NCBI RefSeq assembly: GCF_023516615.1 | Contig: NZ_JAMGBF010000028.1 | Span: 1-33,219, forward strand | Origin: Streptomyces panaciradicis | GTDB lineage: Bacteria > Actinomycetota > Actinomycetes > Streptomycetales > Streptomycetaceae | Direction of reading: 5' to 3' | DNA length: 33,219 nucleotides | In this document: positions 21,500-29,218 of the stretch, in pieces | Position numbering within the stretch: position 1 is the first letter of the stretch | Layout: each line of letters begins with the position of its first letter | Notes under the pieces: generated by a model | Databases searched by the model: none | Told to the model about the DNA's origin: nothing | The model's input: only the letters and a program-made list of their open reading frames with translations | Made by a program: the position numbers and the translations under genes

Positions 21500-24093
21500 G
21501 CCAGCAGTACGTGCTGGATCTTCAGGAGGTCGACGAGACGAGGGTCGCGGCCGTCGGCGGCAAGGGCGCCCACCTGGGCGGCCTGGCACGGATCGAGGGC
21601 GTCCGGGTGCCGGGCGGCTTCTGTGTGACGACGGACGCCTTCCGGCGGATCATGGCGCGGGTCCCGTCGATGGCGGACCGGCTCGACGAACTGTCCCGCC
21701 TGGACCCCGGCGACCGGGAGGGGGTCGGCACGCTCAGCGCACGCATCCGCCGTGCCGTCGAAGGAACGGCGATCCCGGACGACATCGCCGCCGAACTCAC
21801 CGGCGCCATCGCCCGGCACGGCGAGCACGCCGCCTACGCCGTGCGGTCCAGCGCTACGGCGGAGGACCTGCCGACGGCGTCCTTCGCGGGCCAGCAGGAC
21901 ACGTACCTGAACGTCGTAGGAAGGCAGGCGGTCCTGACGCACATCAGCCGCTGCTGGGCCTCCCTGTTCACCGAGCGGGCCGTGACCTACCGCCGGCGGA
22001 ACGGCATCGACCACCGCACGGTCCACATGGCCGTCGTCGTGCAGCGGATGGTCTTCCCCCGGGCGGCCGGCGTCCTGTTCACGGCCGACCCCGTCACCGG
22101 CAACCGCAAGGTCGCCACGGTGGACGCCGGCTTCGGGCTCGGCGAGGCCCTGGTCTCCGGCCTGGTGAACCCGGACGTGTTCAAGGTGCGCGACGGCGAG
22201 GTGATCGCCAGGACGATCGCCGCCAAGGAGCGCGCCGTCCACGCCCTGCCGGACGGCGGTACGCGGGAGGTCGCGGTCGACGCGCGGTCGCGGGAGCAGC
22301 CGGCGCTGACGGATGAGCAGGTCCTGCGGCTGGTGCGGCTCGGCCGGCGCGTCGAGGCGCACTTCGGCCGTCCCCAGGACATCGAGTGGTGCCTGGTCGA
22401 CGACGGCTTCCACATCGTCCAGAGCCGGCCCGTCACGACGCTGTTCCCCGTGCCCGAGACCGACGACGGTGAGAACCACGTCTACGTCTCCGTCGGCCAC
22501 CAGCAGATGATGACGGACGCCATGAAGCCGCTGGGCCTCTCGGTGTGGCGGATGACGGCCATGGCGCCGATGCCCGAGGCCGGCGGGAGGCTGTTCGTCG
22601 ACGTCACCCGGCAGCTGTCCTCGCCCACGGGCCGTCCCGCCCTGCTGGACCTCATCGGCCGGGGTGATCCGCTGACCAGGGACGCGCTGGAGACCGTCCT
22701 CGACCACGACGGCTTCGTCCCGACGCTGCCGGACGCGGGCCCCGGCGGACCGCCGGCCAGGCGCGCGCCCGCGTCGGTCGAGACCGATCCGGCCGTCGTC
22801 ACCGGCCTGATCAAGCGCAACGAGGAGTTCCTCGCGGCCCTCCGGCACGACATCCGCGGCCGGAGCGGACCGGCGCTGTTCGACTTCCTGCTGGAGGCCT
22901 TCGAGGAGCACAAGCGGGTTCTCACCGATCCGCTCAACCTCCCCGCGATCATGGCGGGGATGGAGGCCACCTGGTGGCTCAACGACAAGCTGCGGGAGTG
23001 GCTGGGCGAGAAGAACGCGGCCGACACGCTCACACTGTCCGCCCCCGGCAACGTCACCTCGGAGATGGGCCTGGCGCTGCTCGACGTCGCGGACGCGGTC
23101 CGCCCGCATCCGGAGGTGGTGGCGTTCCTTCAGTCGGTCGAGGACGAGAACTTCCTGGACGACCTGGTCGGCCTCCCGGGCGGGACGGAGGCGCGCGACG
23201 CCATCGAGACCTACCTCGACCGGTACGGCATGCGCTGCGTCGGGGAGATCGACATCACGAGGCCCCGGTGGCGCGAGCGCCCCGACACGCTCCTGCCGCT
23301 GATCCTGGACAACGTCAGGAACTTCGAACCGGGCGCCGCCCGACGGCGGTTCGGGCAAGGACGGCAGAGGGCGCGGGAGAAGGAGCAGGAGGTGCTGTCC
23401 CGGCTGCGGGCGCTGCCGGACGGCGACCGCAAAGCCGACGAGACCCAGCGGATGATCGACCGGGTGCGGACCTTCATCGGGTACCGGGAGTACCCCAAGT
23501 ACGCCATCGTCAGCCGCTACTTCGTCTACAAGCAGGCGTTGCTCGAGGAGGCCGAGCGCCTGGTGCGGGCCGGCGTGCTGCGAAACAAGGAGGACGTCTT
23601 CTACCTGACCTTCCCCGAGTTCCACGAGGCCGCCCGCACCATGCGGGTGGACGAGGCGCTCGTCCGGCGGCGCGAAGAGGCGTTCCGCTCCTACCAGGCG
23701 CTCACGCCGCCGCGCGTGCTCACGTCGGACGGCGAGTGCCTCGACGGGGCGTACCGGCGCGACGACGTACCGGCCGGCGCGCTGATCGGTCTGCCGGTCT
23801 CCGCGGGGACCGTCGAGGGGCGCGCCCGCGTCATCCTCGACATGGCGCAGGCCGATCTCGAGGCGGGCGACATCCTGGTCACCGCCTGCACGGACCCGAG
23901 CTGGTCGCCGCTGTTCGTCGGCATCACGGGCCTGGTCACGGAGGTGGGCGGTCTGATGACGCACGGCGCGGTGATCGCCCGGGAGTACGGGCTGCCGGCC
24001 GTCGTCGGCGTGGAGCGTGCCACCCGGCTGATCCGGGACGGACAGCGCATCCGCGTGCACGGCACCGACGGCTACGTGGAGATCCTGCCCTGA
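21496..24093 (+). CDS. rph: Rifampin phosphotransferase
   Basis: 865-aa three-domain enzyme that inactivates rifamycins by ATP-dependent phosphorylation. It has an N-terminal ATP-grasp/PEP-synthase-like nucleotide domain (about 1-320; VGGKGAHLGGL, AVRSSATAEDLPTASFAGQQ, GVLFTADPVTGNR). A large central rifamycin-binding domain follows (about 330-755). The C-terminal swivelling phospho-His domain (about 770-865) carries GGLMTHGAVIAREYGLPAVVGV, with the catalytic His at 823, equivalent to His825 of the Listeria enzyme. Length and motif spacing fit Rph rather than PEP synthase, which has a C-terminal PEP-binding barrel missing here. GGAGGAG lies 5 bp before ATG 21496. The RAE upstream supports the function and rifamycin induction. 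Confidence 0.92.
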   Translation: MSQQYVLDLQEVDETRVAAVGGKGAHLGGLARIEGVRVPGGFCVTTDAFRRIMARVPSMADRLDELSRLDPGDREGVGTLSARIRRAVEGTAIPDDIAAELTGAIARHGEHAAYAVRSSATAEDLPTASFAGQQDTYLNVVGRQAVLTHISRCWASLFTERAVTYRRRNGIDHRTVHMAVVVQRMVFPRAAGVLFTADPVTGNRKVATVDAGFGLGEALVSGLVNPDVFKVRDGEVIARTIAAKERAVHALPDGGTREVAVDARSREQPALTDEQVLRLVRLGRRVEAHFGRPQDIEWCLVDDGFHIVQSRPVTTLFPVPETDDGENHVYVSVGHQQMMTDAMKPLGLSVWRMTAMAPMPEAGGRLFVDVTRQLSSPTGRPALLDLIGRGDPLTRDALETVLDHDGFVPTLPDAGPGGPPARRAPASVETDPAVVTGLIKRNEEFLAALRHDIRGRSGPALFDFLLEAFEEHKRVLTDPLNLPAIMAGMEATWWLNDKLREWLGEKNAADTLTLSAPGNVTSEMGLALLDVADAVRPHPEVVAFLQSVEDENFLDDLVGLPGGTEARDAIETYLDRYGMRCVGEIDITRPRWRERPDTLLPLILDNVRNFEPGAARRRFGQGRQRAREKEQEVLSRLRALPDGDRKADETQRMIDRVRTFIGYREYPKYAIVSRYFVYKQALLEEAERLVRAGVLRNKEDVFYLTFPEFHEAARTMRVDEALVRRREEAFRSYQALTPPRVLTSDGECLDGAYRRDDVPAGALIGLPVSAGTVEGRARVILDMAQADLEAGDILVTACTDPSWSPLFVGITGLVTEVGGLMTHGAVIAREYGLPAVVGVERATRLIRDGQRIRVHGTDGYVEILP

Positions 24094-24128
24094 TCCCTGC
24101 CTCCCGGCAGTTGCCCCTGACCGCCGGC

Positions 24129-24872
24129 TCAGTCGGAGCCGGGTGTGCGACGCAGTACCAGCGAGAAGAAGCCGAAGGAGTCCCGGTACACGCGAAGCCA
24201 TTCCGTGCGCCGGGTGGTGGCCGTCCGCAGGGCCTGCGCGCTGTCCGGGTCGTCGGGGTGATCCAGGGCCCAGGCGGCCAGGGAGCCCCAGCAGGACCAT
24301 TCGTAGTCGTCCAGTTCCCGACGTGTGCTGACGTGTCCGTCGACGGGGGTCCAGCCCTCGGCTACGACCCGCTCCACGGTGGTCGCGAGGTCGGTGAAGT
24401 CCCCGAGCATCTCGACGGCCTCCGGCGAGGGCGTCCCGTCCCAGAAGCCGTCACCGACGAGGACCCGGCCTCCGGGAGCCAGGTGCCGGCGGGCCGCCGC
24501 CAGCGTGGGGAGCAGGCCGCCGAAGGCGTGCGCGGCGCCGAAGCTGAGGACCACGTCGAACGGCTCCCCGGACACGAACTCCTCGGCCTTGCGGTGGTGC
24601 AGCACGAGCCGGTCCCGTACCCCGAGATCGCTCGCCCGGGCGGCCGCCCCGGCGAGCGCCTCCTCGGAGATGTCCACCCCTTCGGCACGCGCCCCCGGCC
24701 GCATGGCCAGGGCGCGCAGCAGCCACTCCCCGGTGCCGCAGCCGAGGTCGAGGACCCGTTCGTCGCCCCTGGGCAGGCCGCGTTCGAGCAGGCGGCGCAC
24801 CGAGTCGTCGGCGAGCGGGGACTTGATCGGGTGTTCGGTATGGGCGATCCGGGAGATCTGTTCGCGATTCAC
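24129..24872 (-). CDS. Class I SAM-dependent methyltransferase
   Basis: 247-aa protein with a Rossmann-type SAM-binding core. Motif I is VLDLGCGTGEW (about 40-50), the acidic ribose contact is in EGVDISEEAL, and motif II/III resembles FDVVLSFGAAHAFGG followed by LAPGGRVLVGD. The C-terminal half is specific and ends with an aromatic YRDSFGFFSLVLRR. It belongs to the small-molecule methyltransferase group common in actinobacteria; substrate unknown. The GTG at 24872 has no good ribosome-binding site. It lies convergent to rph and 78 bp downstream of the small ANTAR-like gene on the same strand. Confidence 0.88.
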   Translation of the reverse strand: MNREQISRIAHTEHPIKSPLADDSVRRLLERGLPRGDERVLDLGCGTGEWLLRALAMRPGARAEGVDISEEALAGAAARASDLGVRDRLVLHHRKAEEFVSGEPFDVVLSFGAAHAFGGLLPTLAAARRHLAPGGRVLVGDGFWDGTPSPEAVEMLGDFTDLATTVERVVAEGWTPVDGHVSTRRELDDYEWSCWGSLAAWALDHPDDPDSAQALRTATTRRTEWLRVYRDSFGFFSLVLRRTPGSD

Positions 24873-24950
24873 CGGGGCAGCGTGCCGACCGCGGAGCGCG
24901 CCCGCACCTCATTTAGCGTGCGGCGCCTACGACTTGAGCGTTCGGTTCTC

Positions 24951-25265
24951 TCAGACGAGTGGCTCGTCCCGCCGGTACGGCGCCAGCGCGCGATCCAGCC
25001 CGTCGGCCACGGCGACGGGCGCGTCCCGCCCCTGGACCAGGTTCAGCAGGTGTTCCGCCACGGTGGCGACATCCATCCCGACGGCGCGGCCCAGACCCAC
25101 CAGCACCTGCCTCGCCTCGGCGAGCGGCACCGGCCCCAGCACGGCCAGCGCGCCTTCCGCCATGTGGACGGCGGACTGTGCCGTGAGGGCGCGACGGAGC
25201 TGGGCGTCCTCCGACGGCGCCGCGTGAAGGTCGACGACGCGTGATTCCAATCCGGGAACGTGCAT
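24951..25265 (-). CDS. Small ANTAR-like protein
   Basis: 104-aa protein. Residues about 24-80 (LRRALTAQSAVHMAEGAL..., ARQVLVGLGRAVGMDVATVAEHLL) match the pattern of an ANTAR RNA-binding domain: a coiled entry helix, an A-x-G turn, then a three-helix bundle with spaced Ala and Val. Conservation is weak, and the usual MERH/RLS segment is replaced by LAVLGPVPL. No sensor domain is fused. ANTAR proteins bind dual-hairpin RNAs and block terminators. AAGGTGG lies about 4 bp before the ATG. It is divergent from a full GAF-ANTAR protein across a 170-bp gap, suggesting they act together. Confidence 0.65.
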   Translation of the reverse strand: MHVPGLESRVVDLHAAPSEDAQLRRALTAQSAVHMAEGALAVLGPVPLAEARQVLVGLGRAVGMDVATVAEHLLNLVQGRDAPVAVADGLDRALAPYRRDEPLV

Positions 25266-25435
25266 ACGACCACCTTGGCGTGAGACCGGGCCGTCCTTCT
25301 ACCCGCAATCACCGGCTCGATGGGGCGAAGAGCGCATGGTCACAGCACCCTCACCGTTCGCGGCCCCCCGCGTCCGCACGGCCGGGGCCCGCGCGAGGGT
25401 GGGCGGTAGGCTGGCCGAACCGGTGAACGAAGCGG

Positions 25436-26137
25436 GTGGTGACAGTGGAGTGGCGAGAGTTCGCCGAGGCGATGGCAGGGCTCGCGCGGAGCCTGCTGGC
25501 CCAGGAGTCGGTGCAGGGGACGCTCGACGAGATCGCGCAGTCGGCCGTGCGCCTGGTGGAGGGCTGCGACGCCGCCGGGATCCTGGCGGTGCGCAAGGGC
25601 CGGGCGGTCACCCTGTCCGCCTGCGGGGACGTGGTCGAGGCCTCCGACCGTCTGCAGGGCGAGCTGGCCGAGGGCCCCTGTTTCGATCTGGCCGAGCGGG
25701 CGAACGGTGAACGGGTCTTCCGGATCGAGGACATGACACAGCCGCAGGAGGCCTGGCCCCGGTTCGCGGCCGCGGCCCGCGACCTGGGCATCGGCAGCAT
25801 GACCGGGGTGCTGCTCTACACCCACGACGAGGACTTCGGCGCGCTGAACCTGTACTCCCGCCGCCCCGGCGCGTTCGGCAAGGACATCGAGACCGCCGGC
25901 TGGCTGCTGGCCTCGCACGCCGCCGTCGCCCTGGCCGACGCCCGTACGATCGACCAGCTCGAGGACGCCATGAAGACCCGGCACGCCATCGGTGAGGCCA
26001 TGGGCATCCTGATGGAACGTCACAAGCTGAGCGAGGACGACGCCTTCGACGTCCTGCGCCGCATCTCCCAGCAGCACAACATCAAGCTGCGCGACGTCGC
26101 CCAGAGGGTCCGCAAGGACCCTCCGCGACAGGCCTGA
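25436..26137 (+). CDS. GAF-ANTAR transcription antitermination regulator
   Basis: 233-aa cytoplasmic regulator. The N-terminal GAF domain (about 15-160; VRLVEGCDAAGILAVRKG, GSMTGVLLYTHDEDFGALNLYS) senses a small molecule or redox state. The ANTAR domain (about 168-228; QLEDAMKTRHAIGEAMGILM, DDAFDVLRRISQQHNIKLRDVAQRV) binds RNA. GTG codons at 25436, 25439 and 25445 are all possible starts and none has an ideal ribosome-binding site. TAGGCT (25407-25412) is a likely -10. A GAF domain without the full set of haem or bilin Cys markers leaves the ligand open. Confidence 0.9.
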   Translation: MVTVEWREFAEAMAGLARSLLAQESVQGTLDEIAQSAVRLVEGCDAAGILAVRKGRAVTLSACGDVVEASDRLQGELAEGPCFDLAERANGERVFRIEDMTQPQEAWPRFAAAARDLGIGSMTGVLLYTHDEDFGALNLYSRRPGAFGKDIETAGWLLASHAAVALADARTIDQLEDAMKTRHAIGEAMGILMERHKLSEDDAFDVLRRISQQHNIKLRDVAQRVRKDPPRQA

Positions 26138-26457
26138 TCTCACCTCGCCCGCGGGGCGGGCCACGGGCGGGCAGGTGTCGGGGGGAATCGCACCCGCCCG
26201 GCCCGTGGGCAAGGACCCGCACGGGGGAAGCGGGCCTTGCGGGCCTTGATCACGGCCCACCGGTTACAGCGCACGACGTCCCGCATGTGTCACACGGGCC
26301 CGCCGCCTGACGTACGACGTCCTCCGGGCGGAAGCCTCGGGCGGACGTCTCGGTCGGGAACGAGGACCTCGGTCCGCGGCGCATTCCTCCGCTCAGCGGG
26401 TATCCGCACATTCCGGACCCCTGGAGAAGCCCCGACACGGGAGGTGACGGGCGGTGG
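26138..26457. other. 320-bp intergenic region with hairpins and a possible sigma-B-type -10
   Basis: No gene is seen. The first 100 bp are rich in G/C repeats and hold the hairpin at 26209-26240. GGGTAT (26398-26403) matches the -10 of stress sigma-B promoters, and GCAT (26381-26384) could be the GNNT -35, although the 13-bp spacer is shorter than the usual 14-16. It would drive the 55-aa gene at 26458 with a ~50-nt leader. Confidence 0.35.
26209..26240 (+). terminator. Hairpin downstream of the GAF-ANTAR gene
   Basis: GCAAGGACCCGC (26209-26220) pairs with GCGGGCCTTGC (26230-26240) with one bulged A and a 9-nt loop. It is 71 bp after the stop and could terminate the GAF-ANTAR transcript or be a regulatory structure. 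Confidence 0.5.
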
Positions 26458-26625
26458 ATGGGCTGGCTGACGGAGACCGCCTCCGTGCGCGACTTCCTGC
26501 AGCACCTCGTCGACGACGCCGTGGTCAGCACCGGGGGAGTGGCCAGCGGCGTCGAGCACGGGGTGCTCATCCCCGATGCCGCGGACCCCTCGGTGAAGAC
26601 GCTGCGCGTGGTGGCGCGGCGCTGA
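26458..26625 (+). CDS. Unrecognised 55-aa small protein
   Basis: MGWLTETASVRDFLQHLVDD... ends LRVVARR. I do not recognise a family. Support for coding: 53 of 55 codons end in G or C, while the competing frames give Arg-rich nonsense; GGGAGGTGA lies upstream (26439-26447), although the ~13-bp gap to the ATG is long; and the TGA stop falls inside a 28-bp palindromic terminator. Predicted soluble, with an N-terminal amphipathic helix and a Val/Gly-rich beta-prone middle; no Cys. It could be the remnant of a longer gene, but nothing convincing precedes the start. Confidence 0.6.
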   Translation: MGWLTETASVRDFLQHLVDDAVVSTGGVASGVEHGVLIPDAADPSVKTLRVVARR

Positions 26626-26649
26626 CGCCGGTCCCGGGACCGGCGTCAG
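26622..26649. terminator. 28-bp perfect palindrome, bidirectional terminator
   Basis: CTGACGCCGGTCCC (26622-26635) is followed directly by its exact reverse complement (26636-26649). It sits between the convergent 55-aa gene, whose stop codon it contains, and the RecQ-fragment gene, whose stop begins 1 bp beyond it. Confidence 0.75.
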
Positions 26650-26650
26650 G

Positions 26651-27145
26651 TCAGCTCCGGTCGCCTTCGCGCGCCGTGAGCAGGTCCTGGTCGGCGACCG
26701 CGGCCAGGGACAGCGTCCGGTAGCCCATGGAGTCGAACAGCACGGTGATGCGGTCGCCCTCCTCGCTCATCACCGTGCCGTCGCCCCATTCGCTGTGCCG
26801 CACCAGGGCGCCCGCCGGGTAGGACGGGGCCGCGGGATGGGCCGGCCGGTCGCCGTCGCTCTCGCCGACCCCGTCGACGACCGTGTCCTCCGCGGAGGAG
26901 GAGCCGGCGCCCGAGGCGGGCGCGCACACGTCGCAGCCGCCGCACGGCGCCTCGTACGGCTCGCCGAAGTAGCCGAGCAGGAAACGCCGGCGGCAGCCCG
27001 TCGCCTCGGCGTATCCCAGCACCATCTCCAGCCTGGACCGCTCCAGCCTGCCGCGGGCGCGGGCCTCCTCCGCGGCGCGTGCGGTGGCGTCCTCGGGCGT
27101 CGTGCCGTCGACCGCGTGCACCCGCCCCCGGTCGTCGGCCCGCAC
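26651..27145 (-). pseudogene. Orphan RecQ C-terminal (zinc-binding) fragment
   Basis: A 164-aa ORF matching only the end of actinobacterial RecQ-type helicases: RSRLEMVLGYAEATGCRRRFLLGYFGE plus PCGGCDVC (four-Cys zinc site), then a linker and the C-terminal EWGDGTVMSEEGDRITVLFDSMGYRTLSL module. The helicase core (Walker A, DEAD-like box) is absent and the upstream neighbour is unrelated. It is therefore a truncated remnant or a stand-alone zinc/nucleic-acid-binding protein. The GTG at 27145 lies 12 bp from a perfect GGAGGTGATC Shine-Dalgarno, whereas an ATG at 27150 with ideal 7-bp spacing is in the wrong frame. Codon use is normal, so decay, if any, is recent. Confidence 0.7.
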
Positions 27146-27206
27146 GGCATGCGATCACCTCCGGTCGAAGAACTCGGCGCGGCGCGAGTACCCGAACCGG
27201 GGCGGC

Positions 27207-28961
27207 TCACCGCCGGTCGCCGGAAGCGCCCCAGTCCGTCGCGTGGCCGGGGGTGCGCAGGGCCAGCAGGGCGACGTCGTCGTCGTTCTCGGCCGGCCGG
27301 ACGCGGCGCAGCAGCTGGTCGGTGAACGCCCCGAGGGGCCGGTGGGCCAGGGCGGCGGCGTGCTGGCGCAGCCGGTTCAGGCCCACGTCCAGGGTGTGGC
27401 CGCGCGCTTCGACCAGCCCGTCGGTGTAGAGCACCAGGGTGGAGCCGGGCGGGAGGGAGACCGTGGCGTCGGAACGGTTGGTCCGGGCACCGGTGCCCAG
27501 GAGGAGGCCGTGGCCCTGGGTGAGGTAGTGGGTCAGGCCGTCGCGGCTGATCAGCAACGGCGGGGGGTGGCCCGCGTTGGTCCAGGACAGCCGCCAGTGT
27601 CCCTCCTCCGCGGCCTCGAGCCGGCCGAAGATCACGGTGGCCATGGAGACGTCGGTGATGTGCTGGATCGCCTCGTCGAGCCGTTCGACGATGCGGCTGG
27701 GCGGTTCCTGCTGGGACCAGGCGTAGGCGCGGAGCATGTTGCGGACCTGAGCCATGCCGGCCGCGGCCTCCAGGTCGTGGCCGACGACGTCTCCGATGGC
27801 CAGGGCGGTGGAGCCGTCGGACAGGCGGAAGGCGTCGTACCAGTCGCCGCCCACCTGCGAGGCGTGCGGCGCGGGCAGGTAGCGGACCGTCATCTGCAGG
27901 TCCGGCACGCCCGGCATCTGGGGCAGCAGATGGTTCTGCATGGTCTCGGCGACCTTGCGCTGTCGCTGGTAGAGGCGGGCGTTGTCCAGCGCGAGACCGG
28001 CGCGGCGGGCGATGTCCTCGATCAGCGGGAGTTCGGCGGAGGTGAAGGCCACCGGGTTCTCGGAGCGGCCCACCGTCAGGGCGCCCAGCACGTCGCGGGT
28101 GCTGCGGATGGGCGCGATGGCCGCGGAGTGCATGCCGGTGACGTCGAACAGGCGGCGCTGCTCGACCGCGATGCCGGCGTCCGGTGGCTTCCGGTACGTC
28201 TGCTGGTCCGCCAGGGTCGAGGCGACCCCGCGCAGGGCCCGGGAGAGCGGCATGGGGGACTCCTGCGGGACCGGCGGCATCGGGCCCTGCAGGTCCTCCC
28301 GCTCGACCAGGGCGCCGTCGTCCTCGGCGTGCACCACGACCGTGCGCCACACCTCGTCGCGCTCGCTGATCAGGTCGACGACCGCCCAGTCCGCCAGCCG
28401 GGGCACGACCAGCTCCACCAGCCGGCGCAGCGTCTCCTCGGTGTCCAGCGTGGACGTCAGGCGCGCGGTGGTCTCGGCCAGCAGGGCCAGCCGTTCCAGC
28501 TCCGGCATCGGCTCGGTCGCCGGCTCCGGCTGCGGCATCGGCTCCAGCGGGTCCTCGGCGCTGTGGAAGACGATGAGGGTGCGGCCCTCGTCGGCGGCGA
28601 CGTCGTACGGCGTGATCATCCAGGAGATGGGCAGCAGTGTGCCGTCCGCGCGCGCGAAGTAGTCGATGTCGGCCTGGGCCGGCCGCCGGTCGTGGAACGC
28701 CTGGCGCATCCTGCACTGCGTCCTCGGCAGGATCTGGCCGCGCGGTCCGCGGTGCAGCAGCTCGTGCGCGTCGTGGCCCAGCAGATCCTCGGCCGGCCGG
28801 CCCAGCAGCCGCTCGGTGAGGACGTTGGCGGCGATGATGCGTCCCTCGTCGTCCACGACGTACGCCCCGGCCCCGATGGCCTCCAGTGCCGTGGTCAGCT
28901 CGGCGGACGGCGCCGGCACGGCCTCGCGCCGTGCGGTCCGCCGGTTCACCGGCTCGGCCAT
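27207..28961 (-). CDS. PAS-GAF-SpoIIE (PP2C) serine phosphatase
   Basis: 584-aa sensor phosphatase. The PAS domain (about 22-140; AIGAGAYVVDDEGRIIAANVLTERLLG) is followed by a GAF domain (about 175-330; ATLADQQTYRKPP, LGALTVGRS) and a SpoIIE/RsbU-type PP2C domain (about 365-580). Metal-binding Asps are seen in GGDWYDAF, AIGDVVGHD and ENDDDVALL. Such proteins dephosphorylate anti-anti-sigma factors and so release stress sigma factors such as sigma-B. No anti-sigma partner is adjacent. ATG at 28961 has AAGGTG upstream; the 59-residue in-frame upstream extension lacks domain content. A perfect CTTCCG-GAG-CGGAAG repeat (29026-29040) lies in its promoter region. Confidence 0.93.
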   Translation of the reverse strand: MAEPVNRRTARREAVPAPSAELTTALEAIGAGAYVVDDEGRIIAANVLTERLLGRPAEDLLGHDAHELLHRGPRGQILPRTQCRMRQAFHDRRPAQADIDYFARADGTLLPISWMITPYDVAADEGRTLIVFHSAEDPLEPMPQPEPATEPMPELERLALLAETTARLTSTLDTEETLRRLVELVVPRLADWAVVDLISERDEVWRTVVVHAEDDGALVEREDLQGPMPPVPQESPMPLSRALRGVASTLADQQTYRKPPDAGIAVEQRRLFDVTGMHSAAIAPIRSTRDVLGALTVGRSENPVAFTSAELPLIEDIARRAGLALDNARLYQRQRKVAETMQNHLLPQMPGVPDLQMTVRYLPAPHASQVGGDWYDAFRLSDGSTALAIGDVVGHDLEAAAGMAQVRNMLRAYAWSQQEPPSRIVERLDEAIQHITDVSMATVIFGRLEAAEEGHWRLSWTNAGHPPPLLISRDGLTHYLTQGHGLLLGTGARTNRSDATVSLPPGSTLVLYTDGLVEARGHTLDVGLNRLRQHAAALAHRPLGAFTDQLLRRVRPAENDDDVALLALRTPGHATDWGASGDRR

Positions 28962-29218
28962 GTCTTCACCTTCTCGTCGCTCGCGCTGCCGCCGCCCCCT
29001 GCCCCGGGTGCCCTTCCCGTATGCCCTTCCGGAGCGGAAGTGCACACCGTTTCGAACTCCTGACCGAAGCTCGCACGGAAGTGGAGGGAGAGCCGGTGTG
29101 AATCGAAAGTGAACAAATTCCGATCTCCAGGTGCACAACTATGCGCCCTCGGTCCGGGTCGAACTGGCATGCGCGGCGCTTACCGCCCGTAGTCAGTTCC
29201 GTGGGGGGAACCTTGTCC

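Noticed and set aside
26138..26260. Cyclic-di-AMP (ydaO-type) riboswitch
   Set aside because: GGGGGAA-like stretches are present, but the conserved paired core is not recognisable and the downstream gene is not a cell-wall hydrolase.
27150..27150. ATG 27150 with ideal Shine-Dalgarno as start of the RecQ-fragment gene
   Set aside because: It opens a frame that is an Arg/Pro-rich shadow; the RecQ similarity is in the frame of GTG 27145.
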